Part shown: piece after piece, positions 54,890 to 64,000 of the stretch
How the letters are laid out: each line of letters starts with the position of its first letter
How positions within the stretch are numbered: the stretch's first letter is position 1
Made by a program: the position numbers and the translations under genes
From: Pomphorhynchus laevis
Lineage: Eukaryota; Acanthocephala; Palaeacanthocephala; Echinorhynchida; Pomphorhynchidae
DNA: 64,000 nt
Reading direction: 5' to 3'
Assembly (NCBI GenBank): GCA_012934845.2
Contig: WNNJ02002323.1
Span: 1-64,000 of the forward strand
Notes under the pieces: model-generated
The model's input: the letters and a program-made list of their open reading frames with translations, nothing else
What the model was told of the DNA's origin: nothing
Database searches by the model: none

Positions 54890-55940
54890 TCCTTATGTGT
54901 ACTCAATAAAATGATGACCGGATTGGCCTAATCGCAATCGGGAGCACACTTCGTTGCGTTGCTGCAAAGGTACTGTGTGTAAGGATATAGCAAAAAGTAG
55001 GTGATCACCTTCGTCCATATTGAACCTGCCTTTGTAAGAGAATCCTACTGTACTCGTAGAATGTGACCATACCACCGGAGACGAGTTTCTTGCATTTTCT
55101 CTGTTATATGCATTGCATTAAAACGCTAATAAATATCATTATTACGCACTCGATTTAGAAGACTAATTCTGCTTATCCATCGTAGTATCTTTATAGCCAT
55201 TACAGCAAGAGGACGTTTGGCAACTTTTGCGATATGCCAGCATTCGGATCCGTAAAGAGCTACAGGACGAATAACATTTCGATAGATATTCGATTTTATA
55301 TGATATTTAATAATTTTCCGGTCGCATATTACGCCAGTTTATGAACACCACTTCATCTACGTAGCATTGATTCTAGCGGTTATTTCATGATTCAGGTCGC
55401 CATCAGCTGATAGCGCCGAATCGAGATATTTGAAACTTTCGGTCCGTGGAGGTTGCTCTTACTGACAGAAGCCAGGAAGAAATCGTTCGCATATAATAGA
55501 GTGTAAGGAGCTTGACATTTGAATGTCGCTAATTATGGTATCCATGACCAGAATAAACAGAATTGGCGAAAGGACGCTTTATTGGTGGACACCGACAATG
55601 ATTCCAAATGGTTTTGATACTCCAGTCGCACTTCGTACTTTTATTCTTGGGATGTGATAGAGGAGTTGGATCCACTTAATCAGTTGCTTTGGGATTTGAT
55701 GTTGGCGTAGCGAATGCCATAGAAGCTCATGTGGAACGCGATCGAAGGCTTTCTCGAAGTCGAGGAAAGTAATGTAAAGAGGTTTGTCTTTTAACCGATA
55801 CTTTTCAATAAGCAGCCGCGTGGCATGTATGGTGTTGTTTGTTCCGCTTCCTTTGACAAAACCAGCCTGGGTGATCGTACAATTTGCGACTTTACGTATA
55901 CGCTGGTCAATAATTCGCTCAAATATCTTCATAATATGCG
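54890..55940 (-). pseudogene. RTE-like LINE, RT to C-terminus
   Basis: Minus strand. Open frame 55932-55579: MKIFERIIDQRIRK, AGFVKGSGTNNTIHATRLLI, YITFLDFEKAFDRVPHELLW, then GIIVGVHQ where GVHQGS is expected. Next, broken frames give SFKYLDSALSADGDLNHEIT, NIYRNVIRPVALYGSECWHI, LRWISRISLLNRVRNNDIYQ and TRLRWYGHILRV, all typical of RTE/BovB-type C-termini. YADD is deleted. Clade named from remembered consensus. Confidence 0.75.
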
Positions 55941-55999
55941 ACAGTAATCTTATAGGGCGGTAGTTTGCGAATTCGGTTTGGATTATGTGTTCCTTTCGG

Positions 56000-56650
56000 A
56001 TTCAGGTGCTAATGTCAATCCGGATTTGGGAAAAGGTTCTTCCTGATTTGGATGATTTCAAATATCTCAGGGTATTGTTCTCGAAGGACGGCAGGAACAT
56101 CAAGGAGATTGAGCAGCGGATTTGTGCAGCAAACGCAGCAATGCCTTAATTGCACAAGTCTGTCGTGGTGAAGCAGGAGTTGAGTCTTTGGGCTAAGCTT
56201 TCGGTTTACCACGCAATCTTCGTTTCTATCTTAAGATATGGTCATGAGCTTTGGATTATGACCGAAAGGATAATATCTCGGATACAGGTGACCAAAATGA
56301 GGTTCCTTCGCGGTGCCATGTCTTAGCCTTATTGATAAGGTTAGAAATTCGGTCATCCGGGATGGACTCGGAGTAAATTCGTTGCTTATCCACGTCGAAA
56401 GTTAGCTGAGGTGGCTAGGACACGTCATGAGGATGTCTAGGGATCGCCTCCCTCGAATAGTCTTCCAGGCCGGACTCTCTGGAAAGAGACCTCGAGGTAG
56501 ACCTCGGTACAGGTGGAGGGATCAAATCTCGAAACTGGCAGAAGACCGCCTTGGGCTATCTGAAAGAGAACTCTGGTTTGTCGCCCAGGATCGCGATGTC
56601 TGAAGTAGTTTGGTTCGTGTACTGCCTCCACGGCCTGACACTCGGACTAG
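56000..56650 (+). pseudogene. RTE-like LINE C-terminal fragment
   Basis: Plus strand, several frames: FKYLRVLFSKDGRNIKEIEQ, RICAANAAM, LSVYHAIFVSILRYGHELWI, MRFLRGAMS, then DLGTGGG-type end and a terminal WFVYCLHGLTLGLVV tail (56611). Same type as the neighbour at 54890-55940 on the other strand but a different copy; they abut back to back at ~55990. Followed by a T-run at 56680 and poly-A-like words. Confidence 0.65.
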
Positions 56651-57769
56651 TGGTTGACAGGAAAAATCTTATATATTTTTTGTTTTTTTTTTCTTGTCAA
56701 GAAATTGTTGTTGTTGATTTATTTCTTGCAGGTCAATTGTGTAAAAATTATTAAAAATAAAGTTTGTAAATTAAAAACTATTGTATAATGCATTTCACTC
56801 TGTGTATCCAAGTAAAATTTGAATGTTGCATTTGACAAAAAATGTTTTCTAGTTTTCCAAAATTTCAGTGGACCAAGTAACAAAATAAAATAAATGTGAA
56901 TTGTTATGTTTATCTCTTGAAAAAGTGGATTTTAGAAAATTAAATGACATAAACTAATCTTATAACAAATGAGTTTTATGAACATCATTAAATTGTAGTA
57001 TTCATGATTTTAAACTAATTATAAATTGTATCTTTTTTATTTTATTCGAAAAGTGCCGTAATTATATGCAATTTTCTAGTGAAATCGTAATTTATACACA
57101 TCATTTAATTCCCTCGTAATATAAACGGTTTTCGAAAGCATAATTCATTGTCTAAGTGAAGATTATATTGATGAATACTTATTTTATAACTTATAAAACC
57201 AATTTCCTTTAATTCCAAAGTTATTTAAATAATTTAGAAAATTTAACTCAATATCCTCATAATATCAGCTGATTTTGAAAGCATAAATCATTGTCTAAGT
57301 GTGAACTTTTATACTTTGGATCTAATCAATTGCTTAATTGAATAGATCTACAAAACATAACAAACAAATAAAGTAAACATCATGCAAAGTTAAGTTCATA
57401 ATAATCAATATTATATCAATAGCCTTATTGGTAAGTCTTCTGAATAGGGTGGTGATTTCCTATTTCGTATTGGGTATCTTTTTATATTTCCAGGCTCAAA
57501 AGTTTCTAAAAGCTGTAATTCTGACGATATATTATCTTCTACTTCATCACATCAATCGAGCTTGCATTTTCATTTATGTTTGACCTAGACTCGTCTCTTA
57601 CATCAGTATTTTTGATTCTCTTACATCGGAATCTACTGATCTGTGATTAGAACAACGAGCGAGTTGCATGGTGGACACTAGCTGTTTTGCCGTTTTCAAA
57701 AGAGACGGTGTCGTGACTTGATTTCATATTATAATTTATTTTACATGATTATTTCTATTCTTTGTAGAT
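56651..57769. other. AT-rich spacer with a diverged duplication
   Basis: 57112-57160 and 57254-57304 share gaaagcataa, tcattgtctaagtg and flanking words. No gene seen. Confidence 0.5.
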
Positions 57770-58580
57770 TTGTTGAATAAAGCTCCTTGATTATAGTTAC
57801 ACACCAATTTATTCAACAAATTATTGCTATTGATATTTAAGGACAAGTGACGGTCACCCAAAATCCGAAAGATTGAACGTTTCACCGTAGGACGTAAATG
57901 TGCAGGACTACTATCGTCATTGGTTCGTTACGTTCAGCAATTACATTTCAAAATTGAAAATCGAGGCAAACGATAGCAAGTTTCTTACACTGTTCAATTT
58001 CGTGTCTTCGTTGGTATTCAAACTTATCCGAACGAGTTTAAATTACGATGAAGCAATTAGAATGTCTGGACGGTATAAAAACAAACGAGTAACGTTTACA
58101 CGCGTCATATTCTGCGTTCGCGAAAACAACAACGAAATGAGGCATTTGACCAATTACTTTCGGAATTGCGTATAATCGCAAATAAACGTCATTTCGAAGC
58201 TGTTTCAGCTGAACAGCACAAGGATGATGTTTTGCTCGATGTCGTCATAACATGATTATCCTCGAATAATATACGTCAGCGACTTCTAAAGCTGCAGTAA
58301 ATCGACTTAAATGTGGCATGTTTATTGATCCTATCATTGGAACTAGCTGAATTACGCGTGAAGACATATTCAGTCAATATTGCTCAATGCTACGATACTC
58401 TCGCTACGGTGTCAGGCCACAATGATTCAAGCAAACAAGGAATCAATTACGAGTTAAACATACGCGAACAATCGAATAACAACCAACTCTGCTAGCGATG
58501 CCCAGCTACTGCTAGAAATATTCAGAGGTTTTGCTTCTTTTGCGGGGGCGTCATAAAACATCAGTTTTATGACATCAGTT
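57770..58580 (+). mobile_element. Gypsy-type gag remnant
   Basis: After an LTR-like end (gttgaataaagctccttg...caatttattcaacaaatt at 57779-57825), frame 57900-58175 encodes YRHWFVTFSNYISKLKIEAN, FNFVSSLVFKLI, NYDEAIRMSGRYKNKRVTFT, the gag core. In shifted frames ANKRHFEAVSAEQHKDDVLL, NIRQRLLKL, then CFFCGGVIKHQFY, a truncated zinc knuckle. No protease/RT. Same family as 24500, judged by the shared caatttattcaaca word. Confidence 0.65.
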
Positions 58581-58635
58581 ATTTTTTTTGTTATTTTTGT
58601 CATCACTTATTTTTCACAACAAAAAAATATAATCA

Positions 58636-59690
58636 GTGATAAGATATATTTATAGTTATTGTGTGCATGTAGATAATTTTGACTCTTCGCGGCCATGTAA
58701 TATAGGGGTGCCTCAAGGTTCAGTATTGGGTCCATTGTTATTTAGTGTCTACATCAACGATATCCCGGAATTTATTGATTCTCGGATGCTTTTATATGCA
58801 GACGATTTAAAAATCTGGAGGGCAATTCGTTCACCCAGTGATATAGTTAAACTGCAACGAGATATCGATGAAGTCGAAAATTGGGCTCTGCTCAATAGTT
58901 GATTACCAATATATCAAAATGCAGACATTTACGTGTTTGTGGCGAAAATGCTCAATCTTTAGCTAATTATAGCTTTCAAAGCAGTGATATAGAACGAGTT
59001 AACAAATATAAGGACTCGGGAGTGTGGATAAGCAGTGACTTGAGTACAGTCACACATACTGAACATGCTTGTTCAAATGCGTTGGGGATAATCGGTCTAC
59101 TTCGACGCACTTTCATTACACTCGATCAATTTGCCCTACGTCCGCTAATCTTCGCTCATGTGTTAAGCCGTCTTCTATATGCTGCGCCGTGTGTGTATCC
59201 CCAAAATTCAAAAGAACATATTAGTTCAGAGAGGTTACTTTATAAAGCTACCAAGCTAGCACCACAAATGAAATTTTTGTCGTACCCTGATCGATTAAAA
59301 GCACTTAGACTTGAGACTGTCACGTGGACCCGCCGGTACATCGATATGAGTATGGTCTGGCAAATTCTTAATGAATCAGATCATCCACTTCGAGATTGCC
59401 TTCATTTGCGCTTATCCAATATCCTTCAAGGCCATGGTTTAACCCTGCGACGTGAAATGATAAGAAAGTCACGAGCTGTATAATTTGATCGACGAGTTGT
59501 ATCTCTGTGGAATAGGCTTATAGAGTCAACAGTGTGGAGTAACAATATCAACGAATTCAAAAAGAAATTATGAATGAAGGATGCCATAGGGAAAGCTGCT
59601 TTCCCGTATTTGTGATACTTTTATTATATTTTCTATTTTTGCAGTGAACCAGCCAATTAAGCCATTCTTTACGTGCTGTTGAAACATTAA
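58636..59690 (+). pseudogene. CR1-like LINE, 5'-truncated RT
   Basis: Frame 58636-58902 holds [20 protein letters not shown] and [16 protein letters not shown] (YADD at 58795-58806). A frameshift near 58890 leads into frame 58899-59483 with YKDSGVWISSDLSTVTHTEH, LRPLIFAHVLSRLLYAAPCV, LRLETVTWTRRYIDMSMVW; then, after one stop, FDRRVVSLWNRLIES and FKKKL, stop at 59571. Tail 59646-59690 reads gtgaaccagcc...gctgttg then AATAATAATT. Closely related to 17153-18120. Ends tail-to-tail with the next element. Confidence 0.85.
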
Positions 59691-61942
59691 TAATAATTCA
59701 TGCCATCTATTTGTTCCAGGAACATCCGCAATCGCTTTTTGAATACAGTCAGCGTTTCAGAAGCAACAATATTCTCAGGAAGGCTATTCCACAAGTTAAC
59801 CACACGCCTTGACAATCGTGTGATCGGCGGTAGTTTCCCTGTATGCTTCTTGAAAATAGTCATCGAATGATGTCTGCTTGATCGATTAATACGACATGTT
59901 ACAACACTTGAAGGGTATCCATCACATTTGTGAAATAATTTCCACGTTGCAACCAAGTCGAAAAACAGTAGCCTTACCCTCATATTGAGCATTCCAATTA
60001 CTTTAAGTCGACAAGGATAAGGTAATTTCTTACAATCTGGACATAGACGCGTGATACGATGAAGAACCCAATCGATGGCATTCAATTTAGTTCGGATACA
60101 TGGAAAACATGATGGAGAGCAATACTCAAGTATAGGTCGTACTAACGAATTAAACAATACTCTGAGCGAAGATGGAGTTATCCTTAGAAAGCGATTTTTG
60201 ATAGTGTGCATCGTTTTTAGTTTTGCATAGCTGAATATCATAATGACGTTGTGTCTTTAAGGATGAATCAGAATCCCAAGATCGCGGTGAAATGTGACTA
60301 CCTCGAGTCCATTTGCACCTATTACGTAGTTATAGTAACTTTTGCATCCACGACCCAATCTCATATTCTTGCATTTTCCCAAGTTAAGGGATACTCCTGT
60401 ACTAAGACACAATTTATATACTAAATCCAAGTCTAACTCCAATGCCAAGCAGTCTCGTTCGGTCGAGATGATATTCCACAACTTCAAATCCTCTGCATAT
60501 GCAAAGTGCGGTACTTTGAGCAATTTCAACAGCTCTTTAATAAAAATGCAAAATAATAGTGGTCCGAGAACTGTTCCTTGCGGTACTCCATGTACAACAC
60601 TGCGTTGAGATGACAAAACATTTCCTACTATTACACAAAATTGCCGAATATCCAGGAAGTGCTTGATCCAGCGGGTTAGGTAATAATTTACATTATTGAC
60701 TCTAGAATTTTTATCAACTCAGTTTGTGGAACGCGGTCAAATGCCTTGGAGAAATCCAAATAGACGACATTCACAATGGCACCATCTGCAATTGCATCAT
60801 CCCATTGTTCACGAGCACATAAAGTATTCGTTAGGCATGATCGTCCATTTCGAAAACCATGTTGCGAGTCTCTCAAGTAGTTTCTTGAGTTAAATATGCT
60901 AACTAACCTTCTGTGAACAATTCTCTCAAGTACCTTGCCTACAGTGGATGTTAAACTTATGGGTCTAAATCCATCTATATTGCAAACGTTCTTTGTTTTC
61001 GGAAGTGGTACAACGATCGCTGATTCCAAATCATTTGGAATAATTGACGAACTAAGAGAAACGTTAAATAACTTTAAAAGCGGATACGACAGTATGCATT
61101 TTAAGAGATTAAAGACGTAAGCTGGGATATCGTCAGGGCCAGCTGCCACTGATTTAGATAACTTCGACAACTTTATTTCAACTTCCTCCTTCGACACAAC
61201 TATGTAGTGACTCTGACAGATGGATGACCCATCACAACTATCGACTCTAAAAGCAGTACATTTACTCGAAGTTAGCGCAAGCACATCAGCAAACACTTCA
61301 GCAACTTTTATTGGGTCGTCCATTAATTCATTTCCGATACGAATGCGTTGAACAATAGATTTCGATACCTTTGAGAGACTAACGTAACTCCAAAATCGTT
61401 TGGCTGTGTGTTTTAGAGACATAGCAATATCATTCTCGTACACATATCTCTTCAGCGATTTTAAGCGATTGCATTCATTACGAATTCTTTTGTATTCACT
61501 ATTTAAATCTACACTCATTTTACTACGACTCCACGCTTTATTTCTTAATCGAATGAGACGCTTTAGTTCACTATCGAACCACGAGAGTTTATAAGACATT
61601 TTGCGCTTAGTAAATATACGTATGAGAACAAATTCATCGAGAACTTGAAATATCCCCTTTTTGATAGACTGTCAAATGCTCTCAACATCACGATCATTAC
61701 CAACAAAATGAATCTTTCTAGCATATTCAATTATCACATTTTCTGGAATCGCTTTCCATATACGCTTCAAAACTCTCTCCACATAGTGTGATCCGCTCGA
61801 CATAAAAGGAATCAGAAACTTGACTAACATGATCGCTTGAACTAATCGGAGGCTCTTTGTCCAGTGAGAAAATATCGGAATCAAGTTTAGAAAACAGCAG
61901 ATCAATTATCGATGACGATCCTGCAGAAAAAATGAGTATCAA
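59687..61942 (-). pseudogene. CR1-like LINE, endonuclease end to C-terminus
   Basis: Minus strand. 61942-61790: SSSIIDLLFSKLDSDIFSLD then PPISSSDHVSQVS, the EEP endonuclease SDH end. 61599-60688 (303 residues): SYKLSWFDSELKRLIRLRNK, FADVLALTSSKC, SVAAGPDDIPAYVFNLLKCI, GFRPISLTSTVGKVLERIVH, VVYLDFSKAFDRVPQTELIK. 60616-60257: VVHGVPQGTVLGPLLFCIFI, FAYAEDLKLWNIIST (YAED at 60488-60499, one active-site Asp changed to Glu). 60241-59687: TPSSLRVLFNSLVRPILEYC, RRVVNLWNSLPENIV, ending DGMNYY. Three frame breaks and YAED make it inactive, though decay is modest. Confidence 0.85.
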
Positions 61943-61944
61943 AA

Positions 61945-64000
61945 TTATAATAATAATAAGACTTTATTAATAAAAATACATAAATGGAAGTGTCGTTTAA
62001 CAAGAAGTCCGTTAGAAAAAAAAATAAACAGTCAGTCAACAGAAAAAATAGGTCAACAATTTCTTTGTCTTCTTCCTATTAAGGCCTCAAATCAATGGGG
62101 ATCTGAGCCCCCCAACCAATCCAGCACGCCGCTTTCCGATTGAACCACCCGGGGTCTTTCACCTCCCGAAGAATCCAATCGGTGCGGACGATGTTGGGTA
62201 AACGAGAGACGAGGAGCTTAAGAAACCTTAGCCTTTGCTCTGTGGGACGTCCTCTTGAGACGTCCCCCAGAGCAAAATCCCGAGATAGGATTAGTCATCC
62301 TATCTCGGGATTAGGATGACTAATCCCGAGATAGCCCAGGTACCCCAAAGGCGCACCTGGGTTTTCCCATTCAACGACAGATGCTGGGCCCGTTTCAGAG
62401 CCCACCTAGCTTTCTTCAGGATACGTTTGAGTCTATCCAGGTCGGCTTTCGCCGACCAGTTCACCGAAACGGTGAACCCCAGGTATTTTACTCGACTTGT
62501 GAAGACAGGGAGTGGTTCGGATGCAAATATGGAGGAGAGCGTAGAGAGTGCTAGTCTCTTAAGTTTTTTCTTGGTTGCAGGGGAGCCATGAAAGACAACC
62601 ACCTGCGATTTAGCGGAGTTTAGAATAAGGTTGGATCTAGGCAACTGGTCTTTTAATCTTATAAAGAAGCGGCTGATGTCCGAGACTACGTCTTTGCACC
62701 TGCGTCCAGTGAACAGGGCTGTGGTGTCATCAGCGTACACCACTAGACGTTGTTCACGTTTAAATATTTTAAATAGAATAATTGAGGCAGCAAGATATAA
62801 GATTGGAGAAAGTGGTGAACCTTGAGGCACACCCGTAATAGGGTAGAACTGACGCGCATCAGGGTCGTCATCATAATAAAATCGCTTGGTGTACAGCAGT
62901 ATCTCCACCCTGTTAACAATTCTCGCAGGCAACCCGAGGGACCTGAGAGAAGAGATAACAAAGGGAATGGAGATGCGGTCAAATGCAGCGGAAAAATCAA
63001 GGAAAACTGCCACAGCTAGCTGATGACTGTTCTCCTGACAAAACCGATGCACTTCACCAACTGCTGAATGGACCGAGCGACATTTGACAAACCCATGGCC
63101 AGGTGGGATTAAATTTCGCCTAATCAGATGATCGCGGATTCTACGCGCAAGCGCTTTTTCGTAGATCGATACGAGGGAATTTTGAATCGAAATGGGCCGC
63201 AGGTCTTTAGGACAAGAGACCGGAAACTTTTTTGGAATAAAAATTCTCTTGCTAATGTTGATGCCGGCTACATCGGATGGGGTGGCTAATAGCATTGTGA
63301 TGGCCACCTCCCTTCTTTGATCGGTTGTCAAAAGCTGACAGACACGAGAAGAGAGTGGAGCGACGGTTTTGGAGGTGCTTGGAAGAGGCCCCCAGGCGTT
63401 GAGAATATCTGTGACAGATAAGTCTCTACTCCTGAAGTCTCCCCAAGGCGGGATTGGTTGCGGAGATTGAGTGGCTCCATAGTTGTGTAAGGCAAGTGAC
63501 TCTTCTAAAACTTTATCAAGGCCAATTCTACCGATCCAACCCAAGGCCCTATCCCTCCAACAAGCAAACTTCTCCTTCTTGAAAATCTTCCAAAAGGAAG
63601 ACTGAGAAGGGTTAAGACGAGCAATGCTCGCCCTATCCCTACTCAGCTGGAACCAATATCTGGTGCGCCAGTATTCATTCGAGAGAGTCTGTCTGGCGGA
63701 AGAAGAGAGATTAGGGAGGTTCAGTAGTTTTGCTAGAACCTTGAGTTTCGTCGGAGTGGGATTAAAAATGCGACCTTTATAGGTTGTAGAAAGCAATGCG
63801 GTAGCTTGCGAAGAGAGGTAGGAATTAAATTCGGTTAAATTCTCATTACTAATTCGGGGGAAGCGTTGGATAGCAGCTTGGAAGAAAGCCACTCTGATCG
63901 GGTCAAAGTGGAATCTTCTCCGAAGCAGCGTATCCTCCTCTATCCGCCAGCGAATTAGATCATGAGATGTGGACAGATGCTGTCGCGACTGCTCCGTGCA
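61945..64000 (-). mobile_element. jockey/I-group LINE, copy B, RT open and running off the window
   Basis: ORF2 is open without interruption from 64000 down to about 62300 (upstream of the first Met-type start too: LSTSHDLIRWRIEEDTLLRR carries the endonuclease SHD). RT motifs: CPKDLRPISIQNSLVSIYEK, VFLDFSAAFDRISIPFVISS (about 62990), PITGVPQGSPLSPILYLAAS (about 62825), VVYADDTTALFTGRRCKDVV (YADD 62726-62737), FTSRVKYLGFTVSVNWSAKA. All catalytic residues present. Near 62330 alternating fold-backs shift the frame; the true C-terminus (WFNRKAACWIGWGAQIPIDL) resumes at 62170-62090. 3' UTR ends at AAAGTCTTATTATTATTATAA (61947). The youngest element here; endonuclease 5' half lies outside. Confidence 0.88.
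62234..62334. repeat. cluster of three overlapping fold-backs in the LINE C-terminus
   Basis: Arms 62234-62251/62259-62276 (18 bp, one mismatch), 62276-62290/62298-62312 (15 bp, perfect) and 62300-62314/62320-62334 (15 bp, perfect). The word aatcccgagatag occurs three times in alternating orientation, while copy A (27065-27120) has it once in an uninterrupted frame. Confidence 0.95.

Noticed and set aside
1-64000. Bacterial features, CRISPR arrays, insertion sequences, rRNA
   Set aside because: None seen; splicing and element types are those of an animal nuclear genome.

Overview
The window is AT-rich animal (invertebrate) genomic DNA dominated by broken retrotransposons, with a few compact host-gene pieces between them. 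Evidence for a eukaryotic nuclear genome: spliced exons with GT...AG introns of only 43-65 nt, two nuclear-type tRNA genes without encoded CCA, a recognisable start of a PP2A B55 regulatory-subunit gene, long (AT)n and AT-rich spacers, and many LINE, Penelope-like and LTR-gag fragments. An arthropod is a reasonable guess but not provable here. There are no bacterial operons, CRISPR arrays or insertion sequences.

Host genes: PP2A B55-like exons (2767-3214, minus); an unrecognised two-exon 3' gene end with a probable 1-nt frameshift (10985-11336, plus); a possible single exon (26463-26659, plus); tRNA-Arg(TCT) (31584-31656, plus); a possible terminal exon with a membrane segment (43399-43926, minus); two 5' exons of an unrecognised gene (48773-49017, minus); tRNA-Ser(GCT) (53026-53106, plus) followed by a 153-residue ORF (53158-53619, plus).

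Retroelements: (i) a jockey/I-group LINE with zinc-knuckle ORF1, EEP endonuclease and RT, in four copies (26757-30600 minus, 30889-31078 minus, 34440-36240 plus, 61945-64000 minus); the last is open through all RT motifs and runs off the window. (ii) L2-like LINEs (5700-7560, 7735-8310, 13210-15545, 46690-47520). (iii) CR1-like LINE 3' ends (607-1061, 9060-10060, 11595-11945, 12730-13040, 17153-18120, 58636-59690, 59687-61942). (iv) A family with a YADD RT, a C-terminal CCHC knuckle and a nuclease-like tail (1205-2477, 36270-37742, 37743-39100, N-terminal piece 53958-54460). (v) RTE-like pieces (54890-55940, 56000-56650). (vi) Penelope-like RT pieces (32489-33180, 33680-33960, 40850-43260) and a GIY-YIG-type piece (52110-52570). 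(vii) Gypsy-type gag remnants (24500-24885, 57770-58580).

The most interesting layer is RNA-like structure inside the repeats. Several loci carry a hammerhead-ribozyme core (CUGANGA, stem II, GAAA, one-pair stem III, UH): the cleanest is 18741-18796 on the minus strand; others lie as a direct tandem pair (20922-21056) and as back-to-back inverted pairs (45736-45807, 46357-46420). Hammerheads are known in Penelope-like elements and retrozymes; here one degenerate version sits just 3' of the GIY-YIG remnant. Also notable are a ~200-bp structured unit flanking a Penelope-like RT as inverted copies, and alternating fold-back duplications inside LINE coding sequence that look like reverse-transcriptase template switches.
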